Source: Polynucleobacter sp. MWH-S4W17
GTDB taxonomy: Bacteria > Pseudomonadota > Gammaproteobacteria > Burkholderiales > Burkholderiaceae
Assembly: GCF_018687535.1 (NCBI RefSeq)
Contig: NZ_CP061295.1
Location: 682,001-746,000, forward strand
DNA length: 64,000 nt
Direction: 5' to 3'
Shown: piece by piece, positions 17,228 to 27,856 of the stretch
How the letters are laid out: the number at the start of each line of letters is the position of its first letter
Numbering within the stretch: position 1 is the stretch's first letter
Program-made: the position numbers and the translations under genes
Notes under the pieces: generated by a model
The model's input: only the letters and a program-made list of their open reading frames with translations
What the model was told of the DNA's origin: nothing
Databases searched by the model: none

Positions 17228-20200
17228 TTGAGTTTTGTAACCTCCTTCATTCGGGGAGTTTTAGATAAGCGCGTCATTATTTTATTTGCCGCTGCTGTGC
17301 TGTTGGTGCTTGGCACATTTAGCTTAAAACAATTACCGATTCAGCCATACCCAGGAGTTGCGCCGCTGACGATTCAGGCGATTTCCCAATGGCCAGGGAG
17401 AAGTACAACTGAGGTTGAACAGCAAGTCACTATTCCAGTTGAGAATGCCTTAGCTGGTATTCCGGGGGTAAAAGCGTTTCGCTCAGTATCTCTGTTTGGT
17501 TTGTCCGTTGTTACGTTGAAGTTCAATGACAATGCCGACCCCTTTAAAGTTCGCCAAATCTTCATCACCAATTTAGGCAATGTGGCGTTTCCGCCAGGGG
17601 TAAATTCCAGTGTTAGTCCAGATTCAGATGCGACCGGTGAAATCTTGCGTTACCAGGTGACTTCTGATTACGCGTCACCTACACGTCTTAAGACCTTACA
17701 AAATTACGAGATCTATAAAGAGCTCAAGCAAACTCCAGGGGTAGCTGACGTTTCTTCCTTTGGTGGCAAAGTTCGCCAATATCAAGTCATTGTTAGCCCA
17801 GAAAGTCTTCAGTCCAAGGGCGTGACTGTGCCTCAGGTGATCGATGCACTAACGAAAGCGAATGACAACACTGGTGGTGGCATATTGCCAAGTGGCGAGC
17901 AACAGTTTGTCGTGCGCGGTGTGGGCCTACTGAAGAATATTGCTGATATTAAACAAGTAGTTGTTGCAGTCAATAAGGGAGTACCAGTTCGAATTGGCGA
18001 TATTGCAACTGTTCTTATTGGTAATGCACCCCGCTTGGGCCTGTTTCAGTTCGATAGCAATCCAGACTCTGTTGAAGGGATCGTCTATCTACGTCGCGGT
18101 GAAAATGCCTCAGAAGTCTTGGCTCGCGTGCGTGAAAAAATTGATAACGTCAATAATCACATCTTGCCACCCGGTATTCAGGTGAGACCTTTTTATGACC
18201 GACAGGTGTTGCTGGACATCACTGTAGGCACTGTGAAGCACACCATGTTCTTTGGCATCACCATGGTTCTGGTATTGCTCTATGTATTTTTAGGTAATTT
18301 CCGCGCTGCGGCAGTCGTAGCCGCTGTGATTCCGTTAGCGCTATGTTTCTCTTTCATCATGATGTATATATTCAATGTGCCAGCGAATTTGATCTCGCTA
18401 GGAGCAATTGACTTCGGTGTGATTGTGGATGCGGCTGTGATCATTACGGAAAACGTGATGCGCCATATGGAAGAGGGTGGTAAGCGGGTCAATCAAAGCA
18501 TTATTTTGGCCACTAGCGAAGTCCAGCGTGCCATGATTTATTCCACCAGCATCATCATTGTGGCTTATTCACCGTTGTTTTTAATGGGCGGTGTTGAAGG
18601 TATTATCTTTAAGCCAATGGCCTTCACTATGGGCTTTGCTTTGGTGGCCTCGATTATTCTGAGTTTGACCTTCTTGCCGGCATCGATGTCTTATGTTTTT
18701 GGTGAAAATTTCCATCATGCGCCGCCTAAATTCATTACTTGGATGCTCGAGCGTTATCGCCCTTTGCTCCGAAAGTGGATGGATCATCCTCGTCATGTGA
18801 TTGCTGTATCTATTTTTATCTTAGGCGTAACTTTATTAAGCGCGACTCGATTGGGAACGGCGTTCTTACCAACGCTCGAAGAAAACAATATTTGGTTGCG
18901 CGTGACCTTACCTAATACGGTTGATCTTGATTACTCTATTAAGGTTGCCAATCAACTGCGTGAGACTTTCTTAAAGCAGCCAGAATTAGAAAAAGTTGCC
19001 GTTCAAATTGGTCGCCCTGATGATGGTACGGATTCTACTGGGGTATTTAACCAAGAGTACGGCTTGTATTTAAAGTCTCCTGAGTCGATGCCAAAAGGCA
19101 CAAGCAAGCATGTTCTATTACAACATCTGCAGGCTGAGCTCGATAAGATCCCGGGTATTAATTACAGCTTCTCTCAGTACATCCAAGATAACGTGAATGA
19201 GGCCTTATCTGGAGTTAAGGGAGAAAACTCAGTCAAAATTTTTGGCTCCGATCTAGAGGTGCTTGCACAAAAAGCGCATGAAGTAGTGACGCAACTCAAA
19301 AAAGTACGCGGTATTGAGGATGAAAATACCCTCAAAGAATTGGGTCAACCTACTTTGAATATTCAGATCGATCGCGATAAGGCTGCGCGTTACGGCGTGA
19401 ATGTCAGTGATATTCAAACAGTGGTTGCAAATTCGATTGGCGGTGCGCCAGTTTCAAACTTCCTAGAGGATGAAAAAACCTTTGGAATTGCCGTTCGTTT
19501 AAATGAAGCAAGCCGCAATGACATTCCCGATGTCACGAACTTATTGATTGATACACCCAATGGGCAAAAGGTTCCCTTGGGTATGGTGGCTAATGTTCGA
19601 TTAACCGATGGCCCATTCTTTATCTATCGTGAAGCAGGTAAGCGCTACATCGCTGTGATCTTTAGTGTACGTGGTCGAGACTTGGGTAGTGCTGTAGAGG
19701 ATGCCAAGTATTTAGTTGAAAAGAACGTAGCTTTACCAACGAATTACACTATTGCTTGGGACGGTCAATTTAACCAAATGAAGGCTGCACAACAAAAGCT
19801 CATGGTCATCATTCCATTGACGCTCGTTGCCATTTTCTTATTGCTTGTAACTGCCTTGGGTAATTTCCGCGATGCAGTGATTGTTTTGATCAACGTTCCA
19901 TTCGCTGCTATTGGTGGCATCATTGCTTTGCATCTTGGTGGCGAGACCTTGAGTATTTCTGCTTTGTTTGGATTCTTATCGCTCTTTGGTATTGCAATCC
20001 AAGATGGTGTGATTTTGATCTCTTATATTAATAAGACCGTAGCTGAAGAGCATGGCGCCATGAAAGATGCGATGGTAGATGGTGCTGCATTGCGTGTTCG
20101 CCCTGTGCTAATGACAGCAATGTTGGCTGGCTTAGGTCTTCTACCTGCAGCTTTGTCCCATTCGATCGGTTCCGAGGCGCAACGTCCGTTGGCTCTTGTG

Positions 20201-20305
20201 ATTGTGGGCGGCATGGTAACCACTACGATTTTAACTTTACTAGTTTTGCCAGTGATCTACGCAGCAATGAGAGCGCGTGGCACACGTAAACAGGGGCTTG
20301 TTTAA
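17228..20305 (+). CDS. Heavy-metal efflux RND permease, CusA/CzcA family
   Basis: A 1025-residue inner-membrane proton antiporter with 12 expected transmembrane helices in two repeated halves and two large periplasmic loops. The HME-RND signature [22 protein letters not shown] in the fourth helix, with its proton-relay Asp pair, is intact; the quoted signature is split here as [12 protein letters not shown] and [10 protein letters not shown]. The N-terminus [12 protein letters not shown] and the pore-domain [14 protein letters not shown] are also typical. It begins with TTG directly after the adaptor stop. Together with the preceding two genes it forms a complete tripartite pump for divalent or monovalent metal cations; specificity is not determinable by eye. 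Confidence 0.93.
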   Translation: MSFVTSFIRGVLDKRVIILFAAAVLLVLGTFSLKQLPIQPYPGVAPLTIQAISQWPGRSTTEVEQQVTIPVENALAGIPGVKAFRSVSLFGLSVVTLKFNDNADPFKVRQIFITNLGNVAFPPGVNSSVSPDSDATGEILRYQVTSDYASPTRLKTLQNYEIYKELKQTPGVADVSSFGGKVRQYQVIVSPESLQSKGVTVPQVIDALTKANDNTGGGILPSGEQQFVVRGVGLLKNIADIKQVVVAVNKGVPVRIGDIATVLIGNAPRLGLFQFDSNPDSVEGIVYLRRGENASEVLARVREKIDNVNNHILPPGIQVRPFYDRQVLLDITVGTVKHTMFFGITMVLVLLYVFLGNFRAAAVVAAVIPLALCFSFIMMYIFNVPANLISLGAIDFGVIVDAAVIITENVMRHMEEGGKRVNQSIILATSEVQRAMIYSTSIIIVAYSPLFLMGGVEGIIFKPMAFTMGFALVASIILSLTFLPASMSYVFGENFHHAPPKFITWMLERYRPLLRKWMDHPRHVIAVSIFILGVTLLSATRLGTAFLPTLEENNIWLRVTLPNTVDLDYSIKVANQLRETFLKQPELEKVAVQIGRPDDGTDSTGVFNQEYGLYLKSPESMPKGTSKHVLLQHLQAELDKIPGINYSFSQYIQDNVNEALSGVKGENSVKIFGSDLEVLAQKAHEVVTQLKKVRGIEDENTLKELGQPTLNIQIDRDKAARYGVNVSDIQTVVANSIGGAPVSNFLEDEKTFGIAVRLNEASRNDIPDVTNLLIDTPNGQKVPLGMVANVRLTDGPFFIYREAGKRYIAVIFSVRGRDLGSAVEDAKYLVEKNVALPTNYTIAWDGQFNQMKAAQQKLMVIIPLTLVAIFLLLVTALGNFRDAVIVLINVPFAAIGGIIALHLGGETLSISALFGFLSLFGIAIQDGVILISYINKTVAEEHGAMKDAMVDGAALRVRPVLMTAMLAGLGLLPAALSHSIGSEAQRPLALVIVGGMVTTTILTLLVLPVIYAAMRARGTRKQGLV

Positions 20306-20307
20306 TC

Positions 20308-21093
20308 ATGTCAAAACAACCGCATATCTTGGTTTCAAATGATGATGGCTATTTGGCTCCTGGCTTATTAGCCTTAGTCAATGCGGTACGTCCATTAGGG
20401 CGAATTACTGTGATTGCTCCAGAACAAAATCACAGCGGGGCTTCAAACTCCTTGACGCTCTCTAGACCACTCTCGATTCATCGAGTAGCTGGCGGTGAGC
20501 GTGACGGTTTTTTCTTTATCAACGGTACGCCAACCGATTGTGTGCACGTTGCCATGACTGGATTTTTGGATGAGAAACCTGACCTAGTGATCTCTGGCAT
20601 CAATCAAGGCGAGAACATGGGTGAAGATACGCTTTACTCTGGCACAGTTGCTGCTGCAGTTGAGGGCGTGATGTTTGGTGTACCAGGCATCGCTTTCTCA
20701 CAAATTGATCGTGGGTGGAATCGTATTGAAGATGCCGCTAAAGCAGCGCATGATGTAGTAGCCCAAATGCTGGTTTCTGCCTTGGCTCGTACTGAGGGTG
20801 CGGCAACACTACTGAACGTCAACATCCCTAATCGTCCTTATGCTGATTTATATCGCTGGCGTGTAACCCGTCTCGGTAATCGTCATCACTCACAACCAGT
20901 AGTCGTGCAAGACAGTCCACGTGGCGAGAAGATCTACTGGATTGGCGCCGCAGGCGATGTCAAAGAGGGCTCTGAAGGTACTGACTTTCATGCAATTGCT
21001 GAAGGATGTATCTCGATTACGCCAATGCAACTTGATTTAACGCACCATGCTCGTTTAGCGGCAATGCGCGCAAATGGCTGGGACCGCGGTTGA
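20308..21093 (+). CDS. surE: 5'/3'-nucleotidase SurE
   Basis: A 261-residue phosphatase that dephosphorylates nucleoside monophosphates. The N-terminal metal site ([13 protein letters not shown]), the SGASNSLTL segment, [10 protein letters not shown] and [21 protein letters not shown] (split as VISGINQG and [11 protein letters not shown]) all match. It starts 2 nt after the pump gene stop and its own stop overlaps the pcm start by TTGA, so it may be transcribed with the efflux genes even though its usual partners are pcm and nlpD. Confidence 0.96.
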   Translation: MSKQPHILVSNDDGYLAPGLLALVNAVRPLGRITVIAPEQNHSGASNSLTLSRPLSIHRVAGGERDGFFFINGTPTDCVHVAMTGFLDEKPDLVISGINQGENMGEDTLYSGTVAAAVEGVMFGVPGIAFSQIDRGWNRIEDAAKAAHDVVAQMLVSALARTEGAATLLNVNIPNRPYADLYRWRVTRLGNRHHSQPVVVQDSPRGEKIYWIGAAGDVKEGSEGTDFHAIAEGCISITPMQLDLTHHARLAAMRANGWDRG

Positions 21094-21746
21094 AGGCTCC
21101 GACCGAACGCTTTGCTGCTTATCGGCAGGCTCTAGCAGCGAAAGTACATGCTGGGGGAGTAAAGCACGGCAAAACATTAGAGGCAATTGCCACTGTCCCA
21201 CGTCATGCTTTTATGGATGCTGGATTACATGCGCAAGCCTACGAAGATACTGCGCTACCAATTGGGCATGAGCAGACCATCTCTAAACCATCAGTAGTTG
21301 CACGCATGATTGAGTTACTTCACAAGCCTAAACATAAACTTGGCAAAGTATTGGAGATTGGTACCGGTTGCGGTTACCAAGCGGCGGTACTGAGTTTATT
21401 GGCAGACGAGGTTTATTCCATAGAGCGTATTCGTCCGCTACATGACATGGCAAGAGCTAAGTTGCGCCCATTTCGCATTAACAACCTTCGTTTAATATAT
21501 GGCGACGGTATTTTAGGTTTGCCTCAGGCTGCTCCATTTGATGGGATTATTTTGGCTGCAGCTGGCTTGGGTATTCCGGATGCCTTGCTAGATCAGTTAT
21601 CGATAGGTGGACGCTTGGTAGCCCCAGTCGTCAAGAATGACAAAGAGCAGCAGCTGGTAATGGTTGAAAGAATGAGTTCCCAGCGCTATCAAAGAACTGT
21701 ACTGGACGGGGTCTTTTTTGTACCCTTACAATCAGGGGTAGTATGA
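21090..21746 (+). CDS. pcm: Protein-L-isoaspartate O-methyltransferase
   Basis: A 218-residue SAM-dependent methyltransferase that repairs isoaspartyl residues in aged proteins. Signatures are VPRHAFMD, the [19 protein letters not shown] substrate segment, motif [16 protein letters not shown], and the post-I acidic residue in YSIERIRPL. Translation begins with TTG, overlapping the surE stop. The expected GDG segment ([19 protein letters not shown]) follows. Length is normal. Confidence 0.95.
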   Translation: MKAPTERFAAYRQALAAKVHAGGVKHGKTLEAIATVPRHAFMDAGLHAQAYEDTALPIGHEQTISKPSVVARMIELLHKPKHKLGKVLEIGTGCGYQAAVLSLLADEVYSIERIRPLHDMARAKLRPFRINNLRLIYGDGILGLPQAAPFDGIILAAAGLGIPDALLDQLSIGGRLVAPVVKNDKEQQLVMVERMSSQRYQRTVLDGVFFVPLQSGVV

Positions 21747-21783
21747 GATTTATGATGAATTCACCAATTCAGAACCCAATTTA

Positions 21784-22545
21784 ATGTCATCCACTTTATT
21801 GAAGCTTTTCCTCGCCGCGCTCATGTCCTCATCTTTGATGTTGATGGTTGGATGTTCTACACCTCGCACTAAGCCTGCTAGCGTGACTGATCGTAGCGGT
21901 GGCTCAACTGAGCCTGCGCCCCCTGGTTACTATCGCGTTAAAAAAGGTGACACCTTGGCGCGCATTGCTTTGGACCATGGTCAGGCACCGCGTGATGTGG
22001 TGCAGTGGAACAAGACAGCCAATCCTAGCTTTAATCCCAACGTGATTGAGGTCGGTGACTTGATCATGGTTAAAGCACCAGCAGGAACTAAGCCCGCAAA
22101 AGTGGCTGAGAAAAAACCTGCAGCGGATAAAGCAGATTCAGTAGCCTCCACTCCTGAGTCAGCGAAAAACGAGGTAGTTGCTGAGCCAGGTATTCGTTTA
22201 TCTTGGCCTGCAAAAGGTAAGGTTACTGGTGAGTTCAGTGAGACCAATAAAGGGATTGATATTGCCGGCAAGGTCGGCGAGCCAGTTCTTGCCGCCTCTG
22301 ATGGCAAAGTAGTCTACGCAGGTAATAGTTTGCGTGGCTATGGCAACCTTGTGATTGTTAAGCACGATAATACCTATCTCACTGCTTATGCCCACAACAG
22401 TAAGCTCTTGGTAAAAGAGGGTGATGCTGTTCGTAAGGGTCAGAAGATTGCTGAGATGGGCGATACAGACACTACTGCAGCAAAGCTGCATTTCGAGTTA
22501 CGCGTTAACGGCAAACCTGTTAATCCAACGCCGTACTTGCAGTAA
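21784..22545 (+). CDS. nlpD: NlpD-like lipoprotein, LysM and degenerate M23 domain
   Basis: A 253-residue outer-membrane lipoprotein with lipobox MVGC (Cys24). A LysM domain (YYRVKKGDTLARIALDHG to VGDLIMVKAP) is followed by a charged linker and an M23 fold (GIDIAGKVGEPVLAASDG, LTAYAHNSKLLVKEGD, KLHFELRVNGKPVNP). The catalytic His of the first M23 motif and the first His of HxH are absent, as in E. coli NlpD, so it should activate an amidase (AmiC) at division rather than cut peptidoglycan. It follows surE-pcm in the conserved order, but rpoS, normally next, is not present here. Confidence 0.92.
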   Translation: MSSTLLKLFLAALMSSSLMLMVGCSTPRTKPASVTDRSGGSTEPAPPGYYRVKKGDTLARIALDHGQAPRDVVQWNKTANPSFNPNVIEVGDLIMVKAPAGTKPAKVAEKKPAADKADSVASTPESAKNEVVAEPGIRLSWPAKGKVTGEFSETNKGIDIAGKVGEPVLAASDGKVVYAGNSLRGYGNLVIVKHDNTYLTAYAHNSKLLVKEGDAVRKGQKIAEMGDTDTTAAKLHFELRVNGKPVNPTPYLQ

Positions 22546-22569
22546 TGTTGTTCGTCTAAGGTAGGCGTC

Positions 22570-23391
22570 ATGGCGACCGTTCTTGTCTTTGATATTGAAA
22601 CCATTCCAGATGTCTCTGGATTACGTCGTCTGGAGAATTTTCCAGACTCCATGAGTGATGCCGAGGTTGCTAGCAAAGTGATGGCTGAGCGCGCAGAAAA
22701 GACCGGTAGTGAATTTCTACCCTTGTTTCTGCAAAAGATTGTTGCCATCTCTTGTGTGATTCGCAGAACTACTAAAGAGGGCTTGCCACAAATTAAAGTG
22801 GGCACTCTAGGCACTCCGCAGGATGATGAGAAGGTCCTAATACAAGCCTTCTTTGATCTCATCGAAAAATACACCCCTCAACTCGTTTCTTGGAATGGCA
22901 GCGGCTTTGATTTACCCGTGTTGCACTATCGCGCATTAGCGAATCATGTGCAAGCTCCCCGCTACTGGGAGATGGGTGAGAGCCAGGATTCTGATAGCCG
23001 AGAATTTAAGTGGAATAACTACATCAGTCGTTATCACATGCGTCATCTTGACATGATGGATCTGTTGGCTAAATTCAATGGTCGTGCGAATGCCCCTTTA
23101 GATGGGTTGGCAAAGCTATGTGGTTTCCCGGGCAAGATGGGTATGGACGGCAGCCAAGTATGGCCCGCGTATCAAGATGGCAAGATTAATGACATCCGCC
23201 GTTACTGCGAGACCGACGTGGTCAATACCTATCTCATGTACTGCCGCTTTCAATTGCTGCGTGGCGGCTTTTCTCACGCTGAATATCAAGAAGAAATTGA
23301 GTTTGTTAAGGCTTATTTAGAGGGAGAATCTAAAGAGCCTAATGGCAGTCAATGGCAAGAATATCTGCAAGGTTTTTCTGCGAATGCGTAG
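22570..23391 (+). CDS. PolB-like DEDDy 3'-5' exonuclease (DNA_pol_B_exo2 family)
   Basis: A 273-residue predicted exonuclease. The ribonuclease-H-like fold shows VLVFDIETIPD with the metal-binding Asp and Glu, LVSWNGSGFDLPVLHYRAL with the third acidic residue and the YCETDVVNTYLMYCRFQ motif, in which the Tyr and last Asp complete a DEDDy set. The family is related to the proofreading domain of B-family polymerases but stands alone. It starts 24 nt after nlpD. The next gene, rlmD, overlaps its 3' end by at least 8 nt. Confidence 0.9.
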   Translation: MATVLVFDIETIPDVSGLRRLENFPDSMSDAEVASKVMAERAEKTGSEFLPLFLQKIVAISCVIRRTTKEGLPQIKVGTLGTPQDDEKVLIQAFFDLIEKYTPQLVSWNGSGFDLPVLHYRALANHVQAPRYWEMGESQDSDSREFKWNNYISRYHMRHLDMMDLLAKFNGRANAPLDGLAKLCGFPGKMGMDGSQVWPAYQDGKINDIRRYCETDVVNTYLMYCRFQLLRGGFSHAEYQEEIEFVKAYLEGESKEPNGSQWQEYLQGFSANA

Positions 23392-24811
23392 AGGGGATAA
23401 GCCGGTCAATATTGAGGTGACTGAGCCAATTAAAGTCGAAGCACTGGATTTGGATGCCCAGGGGATTGCACGCCTAGCCCCCAATGAGGAGGAGGTCGCC
23501 CAAGGTCAAAGCGGTAAGGTGATCTTTATTAAGGGTGCGCTGCCAACCGAGTTAGTCACTTACACTATCACCAGTGATAAAGCGCGCTTTAGTAAGGCTA
23601 AAGTACGCGACATTCTGAAACCCGCCGTATTTAGGGTGGAACCTAAGTGCAAAGCCTTTGGTGTGTGTGGTGGCTGCACCATGCAGCATCTAGATATACG
23701 AGCGCAAGTGGCTATCAAGCAGCGTGTACTTGAGGATGACTTGCAACATATTGCCAAGGTAAGGCCTGAAGAAATTCTGCGCCCGATGGGTGGCCCTACT
23801 TGGGAATATCGTCACCGCGCACGTTTAAGTGCTGTCAATCGCTCCATTAAAAAAGGTACCGTACTGATTGGTTTTCATGAGGGTAAGAGCGGCTATGTAG
23901 CTGACATGCTGGCTTGTGAAATTTTGCCCAAGCATGTATCGGATTTATTGCCAGAAATGCGTAAGCTAGTGATGGGTTTATCAATCGTTGACCGCATGCC
24001 GCAGATTGAGATTGCGGTTGGCGAGCCGGAAGATGCCTTATCGGATGATCCTAAGAAATCAAAACCAGTCACTGCTTTAGTGTTTCGGAATCTCAAGCCT
24101 TTAACTGCAGATGACGAGCAACTTCTGCGAGCTTTTGCGGATCAGCATCAGGTTTGGATATGGCTCCAGCCCAAGGGTATTGAGACTGTTGCACCGTTTT
24201 ACCCTGAGACCGGCAAGCTTTGTTATCGGCTGCCTGAGTTTGAAATTGAGATGCCCTTTAAGCCTGCAGATTTCACACAGGTCAACCATATGATGAATCG
24301 TGCCTTAGTTAGTAGGGCGATTCGCTTATTGGAAGTGAAAGAAACAGATCGAGTATTGGATCTCTTTTGCGGTATTGGAAACTTCACATTACCCCTTGCC
24401 AGAAAAGCAAAACAGGTTTTAGGGATCGAGGGTTTGGAGAGTTTGACGACTCGAGCTAAAGCCAATGCAGAGCATAACGGGCTCGTTGATAAAGCCAGCT
24501 TTATGCAAAGCGACTTATTTCAAGTCACAACAGAAACGATTGCATCATGGGGTAAAGCAGAGCGCTGGTTAATGGATCCGCCGCGCGAGGGCGCAATGGA
24601 GATTTGCAAGGCGCTTGCAGAATTGCATATTGCACAAAGTGAATTGTTGCCACAACGCATCGTGTACGTGTCCTGCAATCCCAAAACTTTGGCGAGGGAT
24701 GTGGAGATCTTGTGCCATCAGGCAGGCTACACATTAAGTAGTGCGGGCATTATTAATATGTTCCCCCACACCTCCCACGTGGAGTCTATGGCCGTATTTG
24801 ATCGTCTATAG
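23384..24811 (+). CDS. rlmD: 23S rRNA (uracil-1939-C5)-methyltransferase RlmD
   Basis: About 475 residues. An N-terminal TRAM domain (IKVEALDLDAQGIARL) is followed by the iron-sulfur motif CKAFGVCGGCTMQHL, a SAM-binding domain (VLDLFCGIGNFTLPLA), the LMDPPREGAMEIC segment and the catalytic nucleophile in VYVSCNPKTLARD. The start is uncertain: an ATG at 23384 overlaps the exonuclease gene by 8 nt and is preferred, but an upstream ATG at 23342 and a GTG at 23417, which lies just before the TRAM domain, are possible. Modifies a uridine of 23S rRNA. Confidence 0.93.
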   Translation: MRRGDKPVNIEVTEPIKVEALDLDAQGIARLAPNEEEVAQGQSGKVIFIKGALPTELVTYTITSDKARFSKAKVRDILKPAVFRVEPKCKAFGVCGGCTMQHLDIRAQVAIKQRVLEDDLQHIAKVRPEEILRPMGGPTWEYRHRARLSAVNRSIKKGTVLIGFHEGKSGYVADMLACEILPKHVSDLLPEMRKLVMGLSIVDRMPQIEIAVGEPEDALSDDPKKSKPVTALVFRNLKPLTADDEQLLRAFADQHQVWIWLQPKGIETVAPFYPETGKLCYRLPEFEIEMPFKPADFTQVNHMMNRALVSRAIRLLEVKETDRVLDLFCGIGNFTLPLARKAKQVLGIEGLESLTTRAKANAEHNGLVDKASFMQSDLFQVTTETIASWGKAERWLMDPPREGAMEICKALAELHIAQSELLPQRIVYVSCNPKTLARDVEILCHQAGYTLSSAGIINMFPHTSHVESMAVFDRL

Positions 24812-24978
24812 CCCCTCAAACCCCAGATTTAGTTCTATTTTCCGTAAGTATTGCCCATATTTAGTGCATTTAGCCTGATGCTGGTGCGGCGCCCTCAAAA
24901 TCATGTCTTATAGAAGAGTAGATTGAGTTTGTGCAGTGATGTATTTCTGCCCAACTTTTTTACCTTCGGGAGAGCGTC

Positions 24979-25059
24979 ATGAAAGCCTCAGATAGTTTTG
25001 CAATCTTATTGATCTTGCTTGCACTATCCTATGCTGTGAGTATGTTTGTAGCAACTTAA
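24979..25059 (+). CDS. 26-residue hydrophobic micro-protein
   Basis: Reads MKASDSF, then an uninterrupted hydrophobic helix AILLILLALSYAVSMFV, then AT and a stop. A GGGAGAG ribosome-binding site stands 5-6 nt before the ATG, and the frame is the only plausible gene in the 350-nt gap between rlmD (ends 24811) and the BI-1 gene (terminator from 25096). The rest of the gap shows nothing else. A single-pass membrane micro-protein is plausible; function is unknown. Confidence 0.45.
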   Translation: MKASDSFAILLILLALSYAVSMFVAT

Positions 25060-25095
25060 TTATTTAGCTAAACAAACAGACTAAATAGCAGTAGT

Positions 25096-25118
25096 AAAAA
25101 AGGCGCCCGCAGGCGCCT
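25096..25118 (-). terminator. Rho-independent terminator of the BI-1 gene
   Basis: On the minus strand AGGCGCC and GGCGCCT (25101-25107 and 25112-25118) form a perfect 7-bp GC-rich stem followed by a T-run (A-run at 25096-25100 on the plus strand). It lies 44 nt past the BI-1 stop codon. Confidence 0.85.
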
Positions 25119-25161
25119 AATGAGAACAACACACTAAAGTTTTAGCGTGTCTTAATCTCCC

Positions 25162-25863
25162 TTAATCTCGATTACCACCAACAATACCCAAGAGGGCAAG
25201 TAAGTTGGTGAAGACGTTATAGACATCTAAATAAATAGCCAGAGTAGCCATGATGTAATTTGTCTCGCCACCATTGATGACGCGTTGAACATCAACCAGG
25301 ATGAAGGCTGAGAAGATGGCAATGGCTAACACCATCACTGTCAACATCAACGCTGGTAATTGCAGCCAGATATTTGCCAATGAGGCAATGATCAAGAGAA
25401 GTACGCCTACCATCAAGAATTTGCCTAGGCCAGAGAAATCACTCTTGCTCACTGTTGCAATGGTTGCCATTGTGGCGAAGATTGCAGCCGTACCGCCAAA
25501 TGACAACATGATCAATGTCGCACCATTGCTATAGCTATTGAGGGTGAAGCCAATCAAGCGGGACATCATGATGCCCATAAAGAAGGTAAAGCCCAGGAGC
25601 AGGAGAACGCCCACGCCTGTATCTTTATTCTTTTCAATTGCCCAGAAGAAGCCAAAGGCTACGGCCATGAAGACGATAAAGCCAATAAATGGACTACCAG
25701 AGAAAAGGCTTAGACCCATGGCCACTCCAAGCCAGGCGCCAATCACGGTTGGAATCATGGAGAGCGCCAAGAGGGCATAAGTATTACGGAGAACGCGGTT
25801 GCGCACCTGGACATTACTAATTGAGCCGGTTTGGCCAAAGCCGTAAGAGTTCAGATCACTCAT
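25162..25863 (-). CDS. Bax inhibitor-1/YccA family membrane protein
   Basis: A 233-residue protein with seven predicted transmembrane helices. The family patterns are RNRVLRNTYALLALSMIPT at the N-terminus and the C-terminal YLDVYNVFTNLLALLGI, which contains the conserved Asp of the BI-1 pore; a second Asp occurs in ILVDVQRVINGGE. In E. coli the related YccA inhibits FtsH proteolysis, and BI-1 proteins conduct calcium in a pH-dependent way. The ATG at 25863 follows AAGGAG and is preferred over an upstream one at 25902. Its gene is the head of a divergent pair with ndk. Confidence 0.92.
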   Translation of the reverse strand: MSDLNSYGFGQTGSISNVQVRNRVLRNTYALLALSMIPTVIGAWLGVAMGLSLFSGSPFIGFIVFMAVAFGFFWAIEKNKDTGVGVLLLLGFTFFMGIMMSRLIGFTLNSYSNGATLIMLSFGGTAAIFATMATIATVSKSDFSGLGKFLMVGVLLLIIASLANIWLQLPALMLTVMVLAIAIFSAFILVDVQRVINGGETNYIMATLAIYLDVYNVFTNLLALLGIVGGNRD

Positions 25864-26123
25864 ATTGACTCCTTCTTTTTCATAGTGAATACAAGAGCCC
25901 ATGAAGGGCTGTTGAGGTTAAGTATAGACAAAACACCCTAATTTCAAGCCCCCACAGAAAAGACCTACAAATTAAAGGCTTATGCCCTGTAAATTCAAGG
26001 GCTTAGCCCTACAGACATAGGGGTAAATACGGTCAGGCAATGTATAATTCGGGGGTCGCTGGAGTGGGGTGGCTTATTGACCTCACCTAGCAAATACCTT
26101 TGAAATCACTATTGGAGTCTTGC

Positions 26124-26549
26124 ATGGCAATTGAACGCACCCTTTCTATTATCAAACCTGATGCTGTCGCTAAAAACGTCATCGGCAAAATCTATGACCG
26201 TTTTGAATCCGCTGGTTTGAAGATCATTGCTTCCAGAATGGCGCATTTGTCACAAAATGAAGCTGAGCAGTTTTATGGCGTTCATAAAGACCGTCCTTTC
26301 TTCAAAGATTTAGTGAGCTTCATGATTTCTGGTCCTGTAATGATTCAAGTGTTGCAAGGCGAAGGCGCTATTGCTAAGAATCGTGACTTGATGGGTGCTA
26401 CTGATCCGAAGAAGGCAGAAAAAGGCACAATCCGTGCTGACTTTGCTGACAGCATTGATGCAAATGCGGTTCACGGTTCTGATGCTCCTGAAACAGCTGC
26501 TGTGGAAGTTGCATTCTTCTTCCCTGGCATGAATGTTTTCAATCGTTAA
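26124..26549 (+). CDS. ndk: Nucleoside diphosphate kinase
   Basis: A 141-residue enzyme that transfers the gamma phosphate from ATP to NDPs. The phosphorylated His117 in [12 protein letters not shown], the [10 protein letters not shown] start and [17 protein letters not shown] are all present. ATG at 26124 is preferred over a TTG at 26100 because protein similarity begins at MAIERTLS. Upstream, 25998-26010 is a perfect inverted repeat (AGGGCT-T-AGCCCT) flanked by CTGT and ACAG, and a TATAAT -10 lies at 26043-26048 with no good -35. First gene of the cluster that runs to purA. Confidence 0.97.
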   Translation: MAIERTLSIIKPDAVAKNVIGKIYDRFESAGLKIIASRMAHLSQNEAEQFYGVHKDRPFFKDLVSFMISGPVMIQVLQGEGAIAKNRDLMGATDPKKAEKGTIRADFADSIDANAVHGSDAPETAAVEVAFFFPGMNVFNR

Positions 26550-26595
26550 TCAACGATTGCTAACGAACAACCTATTTAATTTATAAGTAGGCGCA

Positions 26596-27828
26596 GTGAC
26601 CTCCCCGCGCGTAAATCTCTTAGATTTTGACGCTGACCAAATGGCAGCGTATGTCGCGGGGTTGAATGAAAAGCCCTTTAGGGCAAAGCAACTCATGCAG
26701 TGGATACACCAACGCGGTGTAGCTGACATTAATGATATGAGTGATTTAGCAAAAAGCTTTAGAGCAACTTTGCTAGATAAAGCAGAAGTACTTTCACTTC
26801 CCGTTATTAAAGATGAACACGCCAATGACGGCACACGCAAGTGGCTATTGGATGTGGGTGCTGGCAATGCGGTTGAGTCTGTGTTTATTCCTGAGGATGA
26901 TCGAGGTACCTTGTGTATCTCTTCTCAGGCAGGCTGTGCAGTTAATTGCCGTTTTTGCTCAACTGGCCATCAAGGCTTCTCACGTAATCTGACTTCTGGC
27001 GAAATCATTGGTCAACTCTGGTTTGCTGAGCATCTTTTGCGGAACGACCCTGAGGCTATTCGTAGAATTGAGAAGTTTCCAACGCCAGGTTGGGAACACA
27101 CAGGGCGTGTGATTTCAAATGTGGTGATGATGGGCATGGGTGAACCCTTGCTCAACTATGACAACGTTGTATCTGCATTGCGCTTGATGCTGGATGATAG
27201 GGCGTACGGTTTATCACGCCGTCGTGTGACAGTTTCTACATCAGGTGTAGTGCCGATGATTGATCGTCTCGCACAAGATTGTCCAGTAGCGTTGGCGGTT
27301 TCATTGCATGCACCCAATGACGCATTACGTGATCAATTAGTGCCACTCAATCAAAAATATCCCCTGCGTGAACTGCTTGATGCGTGTGAACGTTACTTAC
27401 CATTTGCGCCAAGAGATTTCTTGACCTTTGAGTATTGCATGCTCGATGGCGTGAATGACTCTGACATCCAAGCAAAAGAATTAGTGCGCTTACTTAGAAA
27501 CATTAAGTGCAAAATTAATCTCATCCCATTTAATCCTTTCCCGGAGTCTGGCCTCAAGCGCTCATCAGCCCAACGCGTCAATGCTTTTGCCGGTATCCTT
27601 TTAGATGCGGGCATGGTGGCTACTGTGCGTAAGACGCGCGGTGATGACATTGCTGCCGCCTGTGGTCAGCTGGCAGGGGATGTAGTCGACCGCACCCGTG
27701 TGCGTGAACGTGCTGTTCACAATACTGAGATCGAGCTCACAGAGGTTGGGTCGGATGAAGAGTTTGATGAGGATACCAATCTGGGGCCAAACGAGCATCC
27801 CATCGAGTGGCTCAAAAAGCTTAAGTAA
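26596..27828 (+). CDS. rlmN: Dual-specificity RNA methyltransferase RlmN
   Basis: A 410-residue radical-SAM enzyme that methylates C2 of A2503 in 23S rRNA and A37 of some tRNAs. The cluster motif is [11 protein letters not shown] (CX3CX2C), [13 protein letters not shown] and the catalytic Cys in [17 protein letters not shown] are intact. GTG start at 26596. An acidic C-terminal tail is longer than in E. coli. The gene is 28 nt from ispG, so the pilF and rodZ-like genes that many Burkholderiales have here are absent. Confidence 0.96.
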   Translation: MTSPRVNLLDFDADQMAAYVAGLNEKPFRAKQLMQWIHQRGVADINDMSDLAKSFRATLLDKAEVLSLPVIKDEHANDGTRKWLLDVGAGNAVESVFIPEDDRGTLCISSQAGCAVNCRFCSTGHQGFSRNLTSGEIIGQLWFAEHLLRNDPEAIRRIEKFPTPGWEHTGRVISNVVMMGMGEPLLNYDNVVSALRLMLDDRAYGLSRRRVTVSTSGVVPMIDRLAQDCPVALAVSLHAPNDALRDQLVPLNQKYPLRELLDACERYLPFAPRDFLTFEYCMLDGVNDSDIQAKELVRLLRNIKCKINLIPFNPFPESGLKRSSAQRVNAFAGILLDAGMVATVRKTRGDDIAAACGQLAGDVVDRTRVRERAVHNTEIELTEVGSDEEFDEDTNLGPNEHPIEWLKKLK

Positions 27829-27856
27829 AAAATGAGAACCCAACCCATAGATCCTA

